Source: Candidatus Kapaibacterium sp.
Lineage (GTDB): Bacteria; Bacteroidota; Ignavibacteria; Kapaibacteriales; UBA2268
Reading direction: 5' to 3'
DNA: 60,771 nt
Assembly (NCBI GenBank): GCA_028376765.1
Contig: JAONBD010000008.1
Coordinates: 1 to 60,771 of the forward strand
The translations under genes were made by a program, and so were the position numbers. Positions within the stretch are counted from its first letter, which is position 1, and each line of letters starts with the position of its first letter. The notes under the pieces were generated by a model, which had not been told where the DNA came from, made no database searches, and worked only from the letters and a program-made list of their open reading frames with translations. Positions 38,000 to 46,890 of this stretch are shown piece after piece.

Positions 38000-39930
38000 T
38001 GATATTAGATTCTAAAATACCCGAAGGGGATATAAAAGATAAATGGGAAAATCACAAATTTGTAAATAAATTAGTAAACCCAGCAAACAAAAGAAAATAT
38101 AAAGTTATTGTTGTAGGAACAGGACTGGCAGGTGCTGCTGCTTCTGCAACATTGTCAGAACTTGGTTACGATGTTCATTCATTTACTTATCACGACTCAG
38201 CTAGAAGAGCTCACTCAATTGCAGCTCAAGGTGGAATTAACGCCGCAAAAAACTACCAAAACGATGGTGATTCTGTGTGGAGATTATTCTACGACACAGT
38301 AAAAGGTGGTGATTTTAGATCTAGAGAAGCAAATGTTTATAGGCTATCTCAAGTTTCGGTAAATATAATTGACCAATGTGTTGCTCAAGGTGTACCATTT
38401 GCTAGAGAATATGGCGGTCTATTAGCAAATAGATCTTTTGGTGGTGCTCAAGTTTCAAGAACATTCTATGCGAGAGGTCAGACTGGACAACAACTTCTTC
38501 TTGGAGCTTACCAAGCACTAATGAAACAAGTTAATTCTGGAGCTGTTAAGCTTTATACAAGAAGAGAGATGATGGAAGTAGTTTTGGTTAATGGAAAAGC
38601 CAAAGGTATTATTGTACGTGATTTATTAACTGGTAAAATGGAAAGACATGCCGCAGATGCTGTGATTCTAGCTACTGGCGGATATGGAAATGTATTCTTT
38701 TTATCTACGAATGCCCAGGCATGTAACGTAACAGCTACTTGGAGAGCTCACAGAAAAGGAGCATTATTTGCTAACCCTTGTTACACACAAATTCATCCAA
38801 CATGTATTCCTGTAGCTGGAGATTATCAGTCGAAATTAACACTGATGTCCGAGTCGTTAAGAAATGATGGTAGGATTTGGGTTCCGAAAAAGAATGAAGA
38901 TGCAAAAGCAATTCGAGAAAAGAAAAAAACTCCTGAAGACATATCAGAAAAAGATAGAGATTATTATCTAGAAAGAAAATACCCAAGTTTTGGAAATTTA
39001 TCACCAAGAGATATTTCTTCACGAGCTGCAAAACAAGTTTGTGATGAAGGTAGAGGTGTTGCTAATACTGGTTATGGTGTTTTCCTTGATTTTAGAGATG
39101 CAATTGAAAGACTAGGAAAAGATAAAATTGAAGAAAGATATGGTAATCTTTTTGAAATGTACGAAAGAATTACTGGAACAAACCCTTACAAATCACCAAT
39201 GATGATATATCCTGCTTCTCATTATACAATGGGAGGATTATGGGTAGATTATAATTTGATGACAACAGTACCCGGATTATTTGCCCTAGGAGAAGCTAAT
39301 TTCTCTGATCACGGAGCAAATAGACTAGGAGCTTCAGCCTTGATGCAAGGACTTGCCGATGGATATTTTGTAATCCCCTACACCCTAGCTCCATATATAG
39401 CTGAAGAATCTGAGAAGGTAACCACAGATCATCCAGCCTTTAAAGAAGCTGAACAAGAGGCAACAGATAGAATTAATAAGTTATTAAGTATCAATGGTAA
39501 AAGAACTCCTGTATCGTTCCATAAAGAGTTGGGTAAACTAATGTGGGATAAAGTTGGTATGGGAAGAAATGAAGCTGGTTTATTAGAAGCATTAGAAAAA
39601 ATACCTCAAATAAGAAATGAATTTTGGCAAAATGTAAAAATTCCTGGATCTGGAGCTCAGTTAAATGTTGCGCTAGAAAGAGCTTGTAGAGTTGCTGATT
39701 TTCTTGAATTTGCTGAAACAATGGCCTATGATGCACTTGATAGAGACGAATCTTGTGGAGCACACTTTAGAGAAGAACATCAAACAAAAGATGGTGAAGC
39801 TGTCAGAAATGATGAAAAGTATACTTACTCAGCTGCATGGGAATTTAAAGGTGTCGATAAAAAACCGGAACTGCATAAAGAACAATTAGAATTTGAAAAT
39901 GTTAAACTCGCAGTTAGATCATATAAATAA
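37999..39930 (+). CDS. sdhA: Succinate dehydrogenase flavoprotein subunit
   Basis: SdhA oxidises succinate to fumarate with covalent FAD. The 643 residues show the dinucleotide site [13 protein letters not shown], the FAD-linking His and neighbours in [23 protein letters not shown], the GQQLL loop, [10 protein letters not shown] and the capping motif [15 protein letters not shown]. Length is that of the Bacteroidota/epsilon-proteobacterial type, longer than the E. coli form. The 20-base gap to sdhB holds a Shine-Dalgarno site (AGGAG). Confidence 0.97.
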   Translation: MILDSKIPEGDIKDKWENHKFVNKLVNPANKRKYKVIVVGTGLAGAAASATLSELGYDVHSFTYHDSARRAHSIAAQGGINAAKNYQNDGDSVWRLFYDTVKGGDFRSREANVYRLSQVSVNIIDQCVAQGVPFAREYGGLLANRSFGGAQVSRTFYARGQTGQQLLLGAYQALMKQVNSGAVKLYTRREMMEVVLVNGKAKGIIVRDLLTGKMERHAADAVILATGGYGNVFFLSTNAQACNVTATWRAHRKGALFANPCYTQIHPTCIPVAGDYQSKLTLMSESLRNDGRIWVPKKNEDAKAIREKKKTPEDISEKDRDYYLERKYPSFGNLSPRDISSRAAKQVCDEGRGVANTGYGVFLDFRDAIERLGKDKIEERYGNLFEMYERITGTNPYKSPMMIYPASHYTMGGLWVDYNLMTTVPGLFALGEANFSDHGANRLGASALMQGLADGYFVIPYTLAPYIAEESEKVTTDHPAFKEAEQEATDRINKLLSINGKRTPVSFHKELGKLMWDKVGMGRNEAGLLEALEKIPQIRNEFWQNVKIPGSGAQLNVALERACRVADFLEFAETMAYDALDRDESCGAHFREEHQTKDGEAVRNDEKYTYSAAWEFKGVDKKPELHKEQLEFENVKLAVRSYK

Positions 39931-39950
39931 TTTGTTTAGGAGATTATAAA

Positions 39951-40706
39951 ATGAAATTAAAATTAAACGTATGGAGACAAAAAGATTCAGTAACTGAAGG
40001 TGCATTTGAAAATTTTAATGTTAATGATGTTAGTGAACATATGTCTTTTTTAGAAATGCTTGATGTTTTAAATGAAGATTTAATTACAGATGGTAAAGAG
40101 CCAGTTGCTTTTGATCATGACTGTAGAGAAGGTATTTGTGGTTCTTGTGCTATGTCAGTAAATGGTTACCCACATGGACATAGAAAGGGTACCACTGTTT
40201 GCCAACTCCACATGAGAGAATTTAATGATGGAGAAGAATTATGGATTGAACCTTTTAGAGCGAAGGGTTTCCCTGTAATAAAGGATTTAGTAACTGATAG
40301 ATCTGCATTTGATAGAATAATTGAATCAGGTGGTTATGTTAGTGTAAGAACTGGTCAGGCTCAAGATGCAAATTCAATTCCTATCAGAAAAGAAAATGCA
40401 GATGTTGCTATGGATGCAGCAGCTTGTATTGGCTGTGGTGCTTGCGTAGCAGCTTGCCCAAATGGAGCAGCTATGCTGTTTACTTCAGCAAAAATAAATC
40501 ATTTGAACTTACTACCTCAAGGGCAAGTTGAGAAAAATGAAAGAACTATAGCTATGGTAGAACAAATGCAAAATGAAGGTTTCGGATCATGTACTAATCA
40601 CTACGAATGTGAATCTGCTTGTCCAAAATCAATCAGTATAAACTTTATTTCAGATATGAACAAAGCTTATATTAAATCTAAAGCATTTGGCAAGGCTGGA
40701 ATTTAA
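39951..40706 (+). CDS. sdhB: Succinate dehydrogenase iron-sulfur subunit
   Basis: This 251-residue subunit has the [2Fe-2S] ligands in CREGICGSC and the following Cys, the [4Fe-4S] motif [12 protein letters not shown], and the late Cys in [12 protein letters not shown] that complete the 4Fe-4S and 3Fe-4S clusters. It conducts electrons from FAD in SdhA to haem in SdhC. AGGAG precedes the ATG by 7 bases. The operon ends with a strong hairpin at 40734-40765. Confidence 0.97.
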   Translation: MKLKLNVWRQKDSVTEGAFENFNVNDVSEHMSFLEMLDVLNEDLITDGKEPVAFDHDCREGICGSCAMSVNGYPHGHRKGTTVCQLHMREFNDGEELWIEPFRAKGFPVIKDLVTDRSAFDRIIESGGYVSVRTGQAQDANSIPIRKENADVAMDAAACIGCGACVAACPNGAAMLFTSAKINHLNLLPQGQVEKNERTIAMVEQMQNEGFGSCTNHYECESACPKSISINFISDMNKAYIKSKAFGKAGI

Positions 40707-40733
40707 TTTAACATCAAAGCAATAATTAATAAA

Positions 40734-40765
40734 AAAAAAGCAGATTTGTTAAAATCTGCTTTTTT
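40734..40765. terminator. Bidirectional terminator between sdhB and the RRM gene
   Basis: A 14-bp stem (AAAAAAGCAGATTT / AAATCTGCTTTTTT) with a GTTA loop carries A and T runs on both sides, so it can end transcription of sdhCAB on the + strand and of the RRM gene on the - strand. Confidence 0.88.
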
Positions 40766-40776
40766 ATTAAATAATA

Positions 40777-41127
40777 TTAATAACGGTCTCTTCCGCCGCC
40801 GCCGCCGTATCCGCCGCCGCCACGTCTGTCTCCGCCACCGCCACCGCGATAGCCACCACCACCGCCACCACGACGATCATTATTTTCTCTAGGTTTTGCT
40901 TCTTGGACTACTATTTGGCTGTCCTCAAACTCGACTTCATTTAGGCCTTCGATAGCCGTATTAGCTTCGTTATCGTCATCCATTTCAACGAAACCAAATC
41001 GTTTCGATCGACCTGTTTCACGGTCGATAATTACATTAGCTGAAGAGACTTCACCGTACTCTTCAAAGAGCTCTCGCAGTGATTCGCTTGTCGTAGAAGG
41101 CGAAAGCTTTGCTACAAAGATATTCAT
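40777..41127 (-). CDS. Glycine-rich RNA-binding protein with one RRM domain
   Basis: A 116-residue protein. Residues 1-80 form an RNA recognition motif with RNP2 (NIFVAKL) and RNP1 (RSKRFGFVEM). Residues 85-116 are an RG-rich low-complexity tail. Such proteins occur in cyanobacteria and Bacteroidota and bind RNA, often in cold or stress responses. Its codons are far richer in G and C than the surroundings, with runs of CCG/GCC on the + strand in the glycine tail and many CG-containing codons in the RRM itself, a sign of either high expression or transfer. A 249-base A/T-rich leader separates it from pheS. Confidence 0.92.
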   Translation of the reverse strand: MNIFVAKLSPSTTSESLRELFEEYGEVSSANVIIDRETGRSKRFGFVEMDDDNEANTAIEGLNEVEFEDSQIVVQEAKPRENNDRRGGGGGGYRGGGGGDRRGGGGYGGGGGRDRY

Positions 41128-41342
41128 AGAATTTAAAATTATATATTAAAAAATGTGATTAAAAAGGAGTAAGGAAACACTTTATTATAAGGTTTCATTC
41201 AAACTCAACTTAACCTCGTATTGCAATTTAACTAATTAATTAACACAAAAGATATATTTTTTTATTTTTTTTTATTATTATCATTTATAATTAGATATTT
41301 AGACTTATTTAGCATTTTATTTTTTGTTGAACTCTAATTTAT

Positions 41343-41350
41343 TATTTTTG
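41343..41350 (+). promoter_or_regulatory. TANNTTTG (-7-like) motif before pheS
   Basis: TATTTTTG matches the Bacteroidota -7 box and would give a leader of about 20 bases to the pheS ATG at 41377. The candidate -33 boxes (TTTA 41316, TTTG 41323) have spacings of 23 and 16, both off the usual 19-21. The rest of 41128-41376 shows nothing else that I can call. Confidence 0.3.
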
Positions 41351-41376
41351 TCTTTTAAAAAACTAGATATAGATTT

Positions 41377-42360
41377 ATGAAAGAAGAAATACAATTATTA
41401 TTAGAAGAAGTAAAAAAGAAAACCGCATCAATAATTAGCAAAGATATGATTGAGGATTTCAGATTAGAATATCTTGTTAAAAAAGGAAAAATTACTAATC
41501 TTTTTACTAAAATGAGGGATGTTCCAAAAGAATTAAAAAAAGAAATTGGTAAAGATCTAAATGAGCTAAGAAAGTTTGCTGAAGAATCAATATTAGAACT
41601 AAACGATAAATTTGAATTACAAGAAGATACTAATCCAGGGATTGACCTTAGCTTAAATGGTAGAAAAAAAAGGTCTGGTTCCTCACATCCTATTAGTATT
41701 ACTATTTCTAAAATGATAGAAATCTTCACAGAAATGGGATTCGAAGTTGCTGAAGGTACAGAAATAGAAGATTCTTATCACAATTTTGATTCGCTTAACT
41801 TCCCTCCCGATCACCCAGCAAGGGATATGCAAGACACCTTCTTTATAAAAGATGATAGAGATTTAGTTTTAAGAACTCATACTTCCCCAGTTCAAATTAG
41901 AGTAATGGAAAATTCAAAACCGCCAATTAGAACAATTATGCCGGGTAGAGTTTATCGAAACGAGGCAATTGATTCAACACATTTAGCCGAATTTCACCAA
42001 GTTGAAGGATTATATATTGACAAAGATGTTAACCTTGCAGAATTAAAAGCAACGATGATTACATTTGCTAAAAAACTTTATGGAGATAATTTAGAATTTA
42101 GATTTAGACCATCATTTTTTCCATTTACAGAACCAAGTGCTGAACTTGATATAAGAAAACCTGGTTCTGATTCTTGGATGGAAGTTGCTGGTTGTGGTAT
42201 GGTTCACCCTAAAGTTTTAGAAGCAGGAGGTATAAATTCAGAAGAATATATTGGTTACGCATTTGGATTTGGAATAGAAAGAATAACAATGCTAAAAACT
42301 GGGATTGATGATATTCGTCTTCTATATGAAAATGATGTTAGAGTAATTGGTCAATTTTAA
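41377..42360 (+). CDS. pheS: Phenylalanyl-tRNA synthetase alpha subunit
   Basis: The alpha subunit carries the catalytic site that activates phenylalanine. The 327 residues show an N-terminal coiled coil (about 1-85) and the class II core with SYHNFDSLNFPPDHPARDMQDT, motif 2 GRVYRNEAIDSTHLAEFHQVEG, and motif 3 GFGIERITML. Length is normal. pheT, which is often the next gene, is not here: the next gene is an amidohydrolase whose ATG overlaps the pheS stop by one base. pheT must be elsewhere. Confidence 0.97.
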   Translation: MKEEIQLLLEEVKKKTASIISKDMIEDFRLEYLVKKGKITNLFTKMRDVPKELKKEIGKDLNELRKFAEESILELNDKFELQEDTNPGIDLSLNGRKKRSGSSHPISITISKMIEIFTEMGFEVAEGTEIEDSYHNFDSLNFPPDHPARDMQDTFFIKDDRDLVLRTHTSPVQIRVMENSKPPIRTIMPGRVYRNEAIDSTHLAEFHQVEGLYIDKDVNLAELKATMITFAKKLYGDNLEFRFRPSFFPFTEPSAELDIRKPGSDSWMEVAGCGMVHPKVLEAGGINSEEYIGYAFGFGIERITMLKTGIDDIRLLYENDVRVIGQF

Positions 42361-43646
42361 TGATTATTAAAATTAAAAATGAATATTGTGATAGGCAAAT
42401 TAATCTTAATAATGTAGATTTTCAGGATCAAATATTTAATGGACTTATTGATTCTCATGGCCATATTATGTGGCAGGGAATGAAAAACTTAGGTTTAGAC
42501 TTGCAGGATTGTAAATCTAGTAACGAGGTTTATAATAAATGTATAGAGCATAATTATCAAAATTCTAAAAACTGGATAATTGGAAGAGGTTGGAATAATG
42601 AAATTTGGAATTCAAATGACCAACTTTCAATTAAAGAACTTGATAAAAGATTTAACCAAAAACCTGTTTTTTTGAAAAGAGTAGATGGGCATTCAGCAAT
42701 TATAAATTCTAAAGCTTTAGAAATGGCTGGGATTAATGCTGATACTATTAATCCTGATGGTGGTAAAATATTAAAGGATGATGCTGGAAAACCAAATGGT
42801 TTTTTAATTGATAATGCACTTGACCTAATAGAAGATATAATACCTACTCATAGTCAAGATGAATTACAAGAATTTATTTTATCTGGGATAGACCTTTTGG
42901 CATCATTTGGAATAAATCATACTTGTGATATGGATGTTCATTTAGAATGGCTTGATATTTTTATAAAACTCGCAACTGAAAACAAACTAAAAATACAAGT
43001 TGATCAGTATTACAGAGGTTTTGATAATAAATGGATTGAACTTGGATTAAAGCCAATAAAAATAAATAATCTGAGTATAAAAGGACTTAAATTTTTTGCA
43101 GATGGAGCAATAGGTTCAAGAGGCGCTAGGCTTATTGATGATTATTCTGATGACCCTGGAAATAAAGGATTGCTTTTAATTTCAGAAAAGGAACTATATT
43201 TGAAAGCTAAGCAGGCTTGTAATGTTGGTTTTGAAGTATCAACACATGCAATTGGTGATGCAGCAAATAGGATGGTTTTAGATGTATATGAGAAATTAAG
43301 AAATGATGGCTTTAATAATATTCTACGAATTGAACATGCTCAGATCGTAAATCCAATTGATTTACCAAGATTTAAGGAATTAAACATTGAGGCACATATT
43401 CAGCCTATTCATTGTATTAGTGATGATAAAATGGCCGAAAAAAGATTAGGTGAAAGAGTAAATCATTCTTACCCATGGAAAAGCTTAATAGAAGATGGTG
43501 TAAATGTATATGGCGGAAGTGATTATCCTATCGAGTCATGTGATCCCCTATTGGGATTAAAAAGTTTATTGAGTCCAAAAATAAAATGGCAAGAAAAAGA
43601 GATTCCTGCCATTAAAGATGCATTTAAAATTTATTTAAAATATTAG
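42360..43646 (+). CDS. Amidohydrolase, YtcJ-like (amidohydrolase 3), reduced form
   Basis: The 428 residues hold a metal-dependent TIM barrel: DSHGHI (HxH), HAIGDAAN and IEHAQI (metal His), and GSDYPIES (catalytic Asp). The family is normally about 530-560 residues, with a beta-sandwich built from both ends. Here the N-terminus before DSHGH is only about 30 residues, and the C-terminus stops about 35 residues after the catalytic Asp loop, so both sandwich halves are reduced or gone. No frameshift is seen at either end. Substrate is unknown. The start overlaps the pheS stop, and the stop shares bases with the convergent rpoZ. Confidence 0.82.
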   Translation: MIIKIKNEYCDRQINLNNVDFQDQIFNGLIDSHGHIMWQGMKNLGLDLQDCKSSNEVYNKCIEHNYQNSKNWIIGRGWNNEIWNSNDQLSIKELDKRFNQKPVFLKRVDGHSAIINSKALEMAGINADTINPDGGKILKDDAGKPNGFLIDNALDLIEDIIPTHSQDELQEFILSGIDLLASFGINHTCDMDVHLEWLDIFIKLATENKLKIQVDQYYRGFDNKWIELGLKPIKINNLSIKGLKFFADGAIGSRGARLIDDYSDDPGNKGLLLISEKELYLKAKQACNVGFEVSTHAIGDAANRMVLDVYEKLRNDGFNNILRIEHAQIVNPIDLPRFKELNIEAHIQPIHCISDDKMAEKRLGERVNHSYPWKSLIEDGVNVYGGSDYPIESCDPLLGLKSLLSPKIKWQEKEIPAIKDAFKIYLKY

Positions 43647-43948
43647 TCTTCCTCAACTACTTTTGGTAGATGATAAACCAATTTACCGTCAATAACTTCT
43701 TTCATTGCTAAGAAATGTGGTTTAGGCATCATTTCAAATTCTTTACTAATATTTACTTGATCTGCATTTGCAATTTCATTTTCATCGGTTGTTGGAATGA
43801 TATCTTCCATTTTATTCATGATTTCTGTTTTGATATCTTGATTGATTTGTCTTGATCTAAACCCCATGGCAACTATTGTTTGATAAATAGAATTTTTCTT
43901 TGACTCAATTTCTCTAAGAAGAACAGGATTTACTATATATTTTGACAT
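43643..43948 (-). CDS. rpoZ: RNA polymerase omega-like (Rpb6-type) subunit
   Basis: A 101-residue protein with the Bacteroidota Rpb6/omega pattern: NSIYQTIVAMGFRSRQINQDIK in the core helices and the EFEMMPKPHFLAMKEVIDGKLVY end. It assists assembly of the RNA polymerase beta' subunit. GGAAAAG stands before the ATG. It is monocistronic, and divergent from the MerR-type gene across 144 bases. The stop shares three bases with the convergent amidohydrolase. Confidence 0.85.
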   Translation of the reverse strand: MSKYIVNPVLLREIESKKNSIYQTIVAMGFRSRQINQDIKTEIMNKMEDIIPTTDENEIANADQVNISKEFEMMPKPHFLAMKEVIDGKLVYHLPKVVEED

Positions 43949-44092
43949 TACTTTTCCAAAAATGATATAAAAGACTAAATTACAACTTTTTATATTAAAG
44001 AAAAAATATTTATTTTATTTGACTATTTTTTTTTATTTTTGGAAGACTCTTTAATATTAAGTGATTAAATTAATTCCTTTATTTTTAAAACG

Positions 44093-44461
44093 ATGCAAAA
44101 ATTATACTATTCTATAAGTGAAATAAGTGATGTTTTAAACGAAGAACAGCATATTCTGAGATACTGGGAAAAAGAATTCAAATCACTTAGACCTAGAAAA
44201 AATACTGCAGGTAATCGAAAATATTCTAACAAAGATCTAAAGATTTTAAAAAAAATAAAGGATCTAATTAGAGTAGAGAAGTTAACAATAGGAGTTGCAA
44301 AGGATATTATTGATAAAAATATTCCATTTGATGGTATAAAACAGCAACAAGTTAACTTCACGCAAAACAAACAAAATAAAGATATAATCGAAATTGATAA
44401 GTCTACGGTCAAAAATTTATTAGAAGTTTTAAAAGAAATATCTGATATATTAAAAAGTTGA
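44093..44461 (+). CDS. MerR-family transcriptional regulator
   Basis: The 122 residues begin with a winged-helix motif (YYSISEISDVLNEEQHILRYWEKEF, then RPRKNTAGNRKYSNKDLKIL), as in MerR-type proteins of Bacteroidota. The remainder is a helix that likely dimerises. There are no Cys residues of the metal-sensing type, so no metal role is indicated. It is divergent from rpoZ and 37 bases upstream of the secreted WD40 gene. Targets unknown. Confidence 0.85.
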   Translation: MQKLYYSISEISDVLNEEQHILRYWEKEFKSLRPRKNTAGNRKYSNKDLKILKKIKDLIRVEKLTIGVAKDIIDKNIPFDGIKQQQVNFTQNKQNKDIIEIDKSTVKNLLEVLKEISDILKS

Positions 44462-44498
44462 GTAAATTTGAGAAATTAAAAATTTAGGTATTATAACT

Positions 44499-45452
44499 AT
44501 GAATTCTATAAAAATAATATTGTTAGTCCTTCTTTCTATCTCAACAACATTTTCTGTTGAATACGAGATGATAACAGTTGGTGCACATGATGATGAGGTA
44601 TTGGGAGTTTTCGTAAATGAAGACGATTCGAGAGTTGCAACTTGCAGCTTAGATGAAACCATTAAAATTTGGGATATACCTAACAAAAGTGAACTAATCA
44701 CTATTAAAGGTCATCTTGGACAAGTAAATAACCTATCATTTTCGGGTAACGATAAGTGGCTGGCGTCAGGTTCGAGCGATCATACTGTTAGAGTTTGGGA
44801 TGTTGTTTCAGGAGAACAACTAAAAGTACTAAAAGGTCATACCGACCAAGTTATTGGAGTTTATTTCAGTCAGGACGATTCTTCGACATTTGTTGCATCA
44901 ACATCTTTTGATAAAACTGTAAAATTGTGGGATTGGAGACTTGGTTCCGAAATAAAGACTTTGAGGGATCATAATAAACCAATTAATAACGTTGCTTACA
45001 GTTATGATGGTAAATTTCTTGCTTCATGCTCAGATGATAAAACAATTAAAATTTGGTCAACAGATTTAACTACAAAAGAACCTCTTATCACTTTAATTGG
45101 TCATAAAGCTCCTGTTCTTACTGTATTATATTCATTTGATTCTAAAAAATTAGTTTCTTCCGATCAAGAAGGAGTTATCAAAGTTTGGTCAATGCCAGAT
45201 GGTCGATTGCTTAAAACAATAAAAGCTCACAATGAACTAATTCAAGATGTTTCGTTTGCTTATAATGATGACCGTACAATTGTAAGTGCAAGCTTAGACA
45301 AGAAAGTAAAACTTTGGGATTCTCTTACTGGTGAATTATTATATGAATTTGATGCAGGAGTTGAAGTTTGGTCCGTAGATTTGATAAGTGACCAATCAGT
45401 TGTGGTTTTAGGCTGTGCAGATAATTCTGTTAGATTCTTAGTTAAAAAATAA
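44499..45452 (+). CDS. Exported seven-bladed WD40 protein
   Basis: A signal peptide (about 1-19) precedes seven WD40 repeats, each with a GH/AH turn and an IKIWD-like end (TIKIWD, TVRVWD, TVKLWD, TIKIWS, VIKVWS, KVKLWD and a last degenerate blade ending VRFLV). Seven blades close one propeller, which fills almost the whole protein. It should act as an exported binding platform. It is 14 bases from the next exported gene, so the two probably form a pair. Confidence 0.9.
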   Translation: MNSIKIILLVLLSISTTFSVEYEMITVGAHDDEVLGVFVNEDDSRVATCSLDETIKIWDIPNKSELITIKGHLGQVNNLSFSGNDKWLASGSSDHTVRVWDVVSGEQLKVLKGHTDQVIGVYFSQDDSSTFVASTSFDKTVKLWDWRLGSEIKTLRDHNKPINNVAYSYDGKFLASCSDDKTIKIWSTDLTTKEPLITLIGHKAPVLTVLYSFDSKKLVSSDQEGVIKVWSMPDGRLLKTIKAHNELIQDVSFAYNDDRTIVSASLDKKVKLWDSLTGELLYEFDAGVEVWSVDLISDQSVVVLGCADNSVRFLVKK

Positions 45453-45466
45453 GGAAAAATTAAAAA

Positions 45467-46174
45467 ATGCAAACATTAAAAATCAAATTAGTTTTACTTT
45501 TATCTTTTATTTTACTTAGTTCACAAGGATTTATAAAAACTACAGTTGCTCTAACTGGTAATGTTTTTAATGAAGTTACCAAAGTTGGTGAAACTTGTAA
45601 CATACTAGTATATGATAAAGATGGAAATAGAGCGAGTGCTACAAGAAGTATTGGTTCTCAAAATGGATATTATTATTTACCAAGCTTAAAACCTGGTGAA
45701 GAATACACAGTAAAACTAATGAAAAAAGGGTTTATGAAAGAACTTTACAAAATCCAAATTCCAAATAGTGATAAGTATGTAGAACTTTCTAAGGATTTTC
45801 AAGTTAAGCCTTTAAAAAAAGGAATAAAAATTCCATTTCAAATAGCCCCTTTTGAATTAAGAAAATCTAAATTGAGAGTAGGAGCAGATATTTTCTTGAA
45901 TCCGATATTAGATGCTTTGGTCGAGAATAAAACTGTAATTGTTAAATTAATAAGCTATCCAGACAATTCTGAAAATACATCTTTCAACTCAACTTTAACA
46001 AATCAAAGAGCTTTAGCGGTTAAAAATTGGTTAGTTGAAAATGGTGTAAATGACTCAAGAATATCTTTAGAGGGAAATAATTCAGTTGATAAAATGAATC
46101 CACCCCCTACTAAAAAATCTGCAAAAGGTAAAAGGTACATAGGTCCTATGTATTATGAAATAGTTTCTTTTTAA
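45467..46174 (+). CDS. Exported protein with Cna/CpR-like and degenerate OmpA-like domains
   Basis: The 235 residues have a signal peptide, a carboxypeptidase-regulatory-like beta domain (about 28-110; GNVFNE, NGYYYLPSLKPGEEYTVKLMKKGF) and a C-terminal part (about 120-235) that recalls OmpA: TNQRALAVKNWLVENGVNDSRI matches the LS-x-RA-x-x-V-x-x-W/YL motif. The TD-x-x-G motif is replaced by SYPDNSE and the final NRRVEF is absent. Peptidoglycan binding is therefore doubtful. The gene follows the WD40 gene by 14 bases (AAGGAAA before the ATG) and ends at a terminator. Confidence 0.72.
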   Translation: MQTLKIKLVLLLSFILLSSQGFIKTTVALTGNVFNEVTKVGETCNILVYDKDGNRASATRSIGSQNGYYYLPSLKPGEEYTVKLMKKGFMKELYKIQIPNSDKYVELSKDFQVKPLKKGIKIPFQIAPFELRKSKLRVGADIFLNPILDALVENKTVIVKLISYPDNSENTSFNSTLTNQRALAVKNWLVENGVNDSRISLEGNNSVDKMNPPPTKKSAKGKRYIGPMYYEIVSF

Positions 46175-46200
46175 AATAGAAACTTTTAACTATAAAAATT

Positions 46201-46228
46201 AAAAAAGAGGCATTTTAGCCTCTTTTTT
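46201..46228 (+). terminator. Terminator after the WD40/OmpA-like pair
   Basis: An 11-bp stem (AAAAAAGAGGC / GCCTCTTTTTT) with loop ATTTTA is followed by more T residues (eight in total). It lies 26 bases after the stop codon and 36 bases before the end of the convergent gamma-carbonic-anhydrase gene; the A run gives it some activity on the minus strand too. Confidence 0.88.
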
Positions 46229-46263
46229 TTGTTAAAATTAATTTAGAAAAATAATTGAATTAA

Positions 46264-46818
46264 TCATTTTTTCAAGTTATCCCTAAACTCTTTAGAATAA
46301 TTAATATAGTTCTGAGCAGTAGATGTTACTCTTTCCAGTTCATTTTCATTCAATTCTTTAATTATCTTTGCCGGAACTCCAGCCACTAATGTACCCTCTG
46401 GAACTTTAAATCCTTCTTTTACAACTGCTCCTGCTCCAACAAGAGAGTTTTTACCAATAACAGCTCTATCAAGCACGGTTGCACCAATACCAATTAAACA
46501 ACCAGAGTTTAAAGTACATCCATGTAAATTAACTGAGTGACCTACCGAAGCGTAATCCATTATATTTAGTGGATGTTTTTGGTTAGTTACATGTAACATT
46601 GATAAATCTTGAATATTTACTCCTTTACCAATGTTTATATAATGTACATCCCCTCTAATAACAGTATTATACCAAATAGAGCTATTTTCTCCTATTGTTA
46701 CATCACCAATTATCTTAACACCTTCGCATAGAAATACCGAAGGATCAATTTTTGGAGTGAGTCCTTTATAAGTAATAATGCTGGCATTATTACCTGTTTC
46801 CAATTTTTTTAATTTCAT
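46264..46818 (-). CDS. Gamma-class carbonic anhydrase-like hexapeptide-repeat protein
   Basis: The 184-residue protein forms a left-handed beta helix from hexapeptide repeats (for example VKIIGDVTIGENSSIWYN and GIGATVLDRAVIGKNSLVGAGAVV). The three zinc histidines of the gamma-carbonic-anhydrase/YrdA family are visible in MLHVTNQKHP and VGHSVNLHGC. The signature RGDVHYINIGKGVNIQD is complete. Whether it hydrates CO2 or transfers an acyl group cannot be told. Confidence 0.9.
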   Translation of the reverse strand: MKLKKLETGNNASIITYKGLTPKIDPSVFLCEGVKIIGDVTIGENSSIWYNTVIRGDVHYINIGKGVNIQDLSMLHVTNQKHPLNIMDYASVGHSVNLHGCTLNSGCLIGIGATVLDRAVIGKNSLVGAGAVVKEGFKVPEGTLVAGVPAKIIKELNENELERVTSTAQNYINYSKEFRDNLKK

Positions 46819-46850
46819 TTAGAAACCTTCATTTTTTTGTTGTATATTTG
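46818..46850 (+). promoter_or_regulatory. Bacteroidota-type promoter candidate for the acidic response regulator
   Basis: TTTA (46818-46821), spacer 21 and TATATTTG (46843-46850) fit the Bacteroidota pattern with one mismatch in the -33 box. The -33 box touches the start codon of the divergent gamma-carbonic-anhydrase gene. The leader would be about 35 bases. Confidence 0.4.
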
Positions 46851-46890
46851 TCTTTAAAATTAATCTTTAGTTTTTTAAATTTAATGAAAT

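Noticed and set aside
38771-39031. Frame of 86 codons antisense to sdhA
   Set aside because: Shadow of a strongly conserved gene; no start signal and unlikely composition.
39491-39763. 90-codon minus frame over sdhA
   Set aside because: Antisense shadow with His/Gln/Leu bias and no ribosome binding site.
41128-41376. Leader of the RRM and pheS genes as a possible structured RNA (cold-response element or T-box)
   Set aside because: No T-box sequence, anticodon-like loop or stable hairpin could be found; only A/T-rich sequence with one -7-like box.
41355-41729. 124-codon minus-strand frame over the pheS start
   Set aside because: Antisense to the conserved coiled-coil start of pheS and Ser/Phe-rich, as expected for the reverse of Lys/Glu codons.
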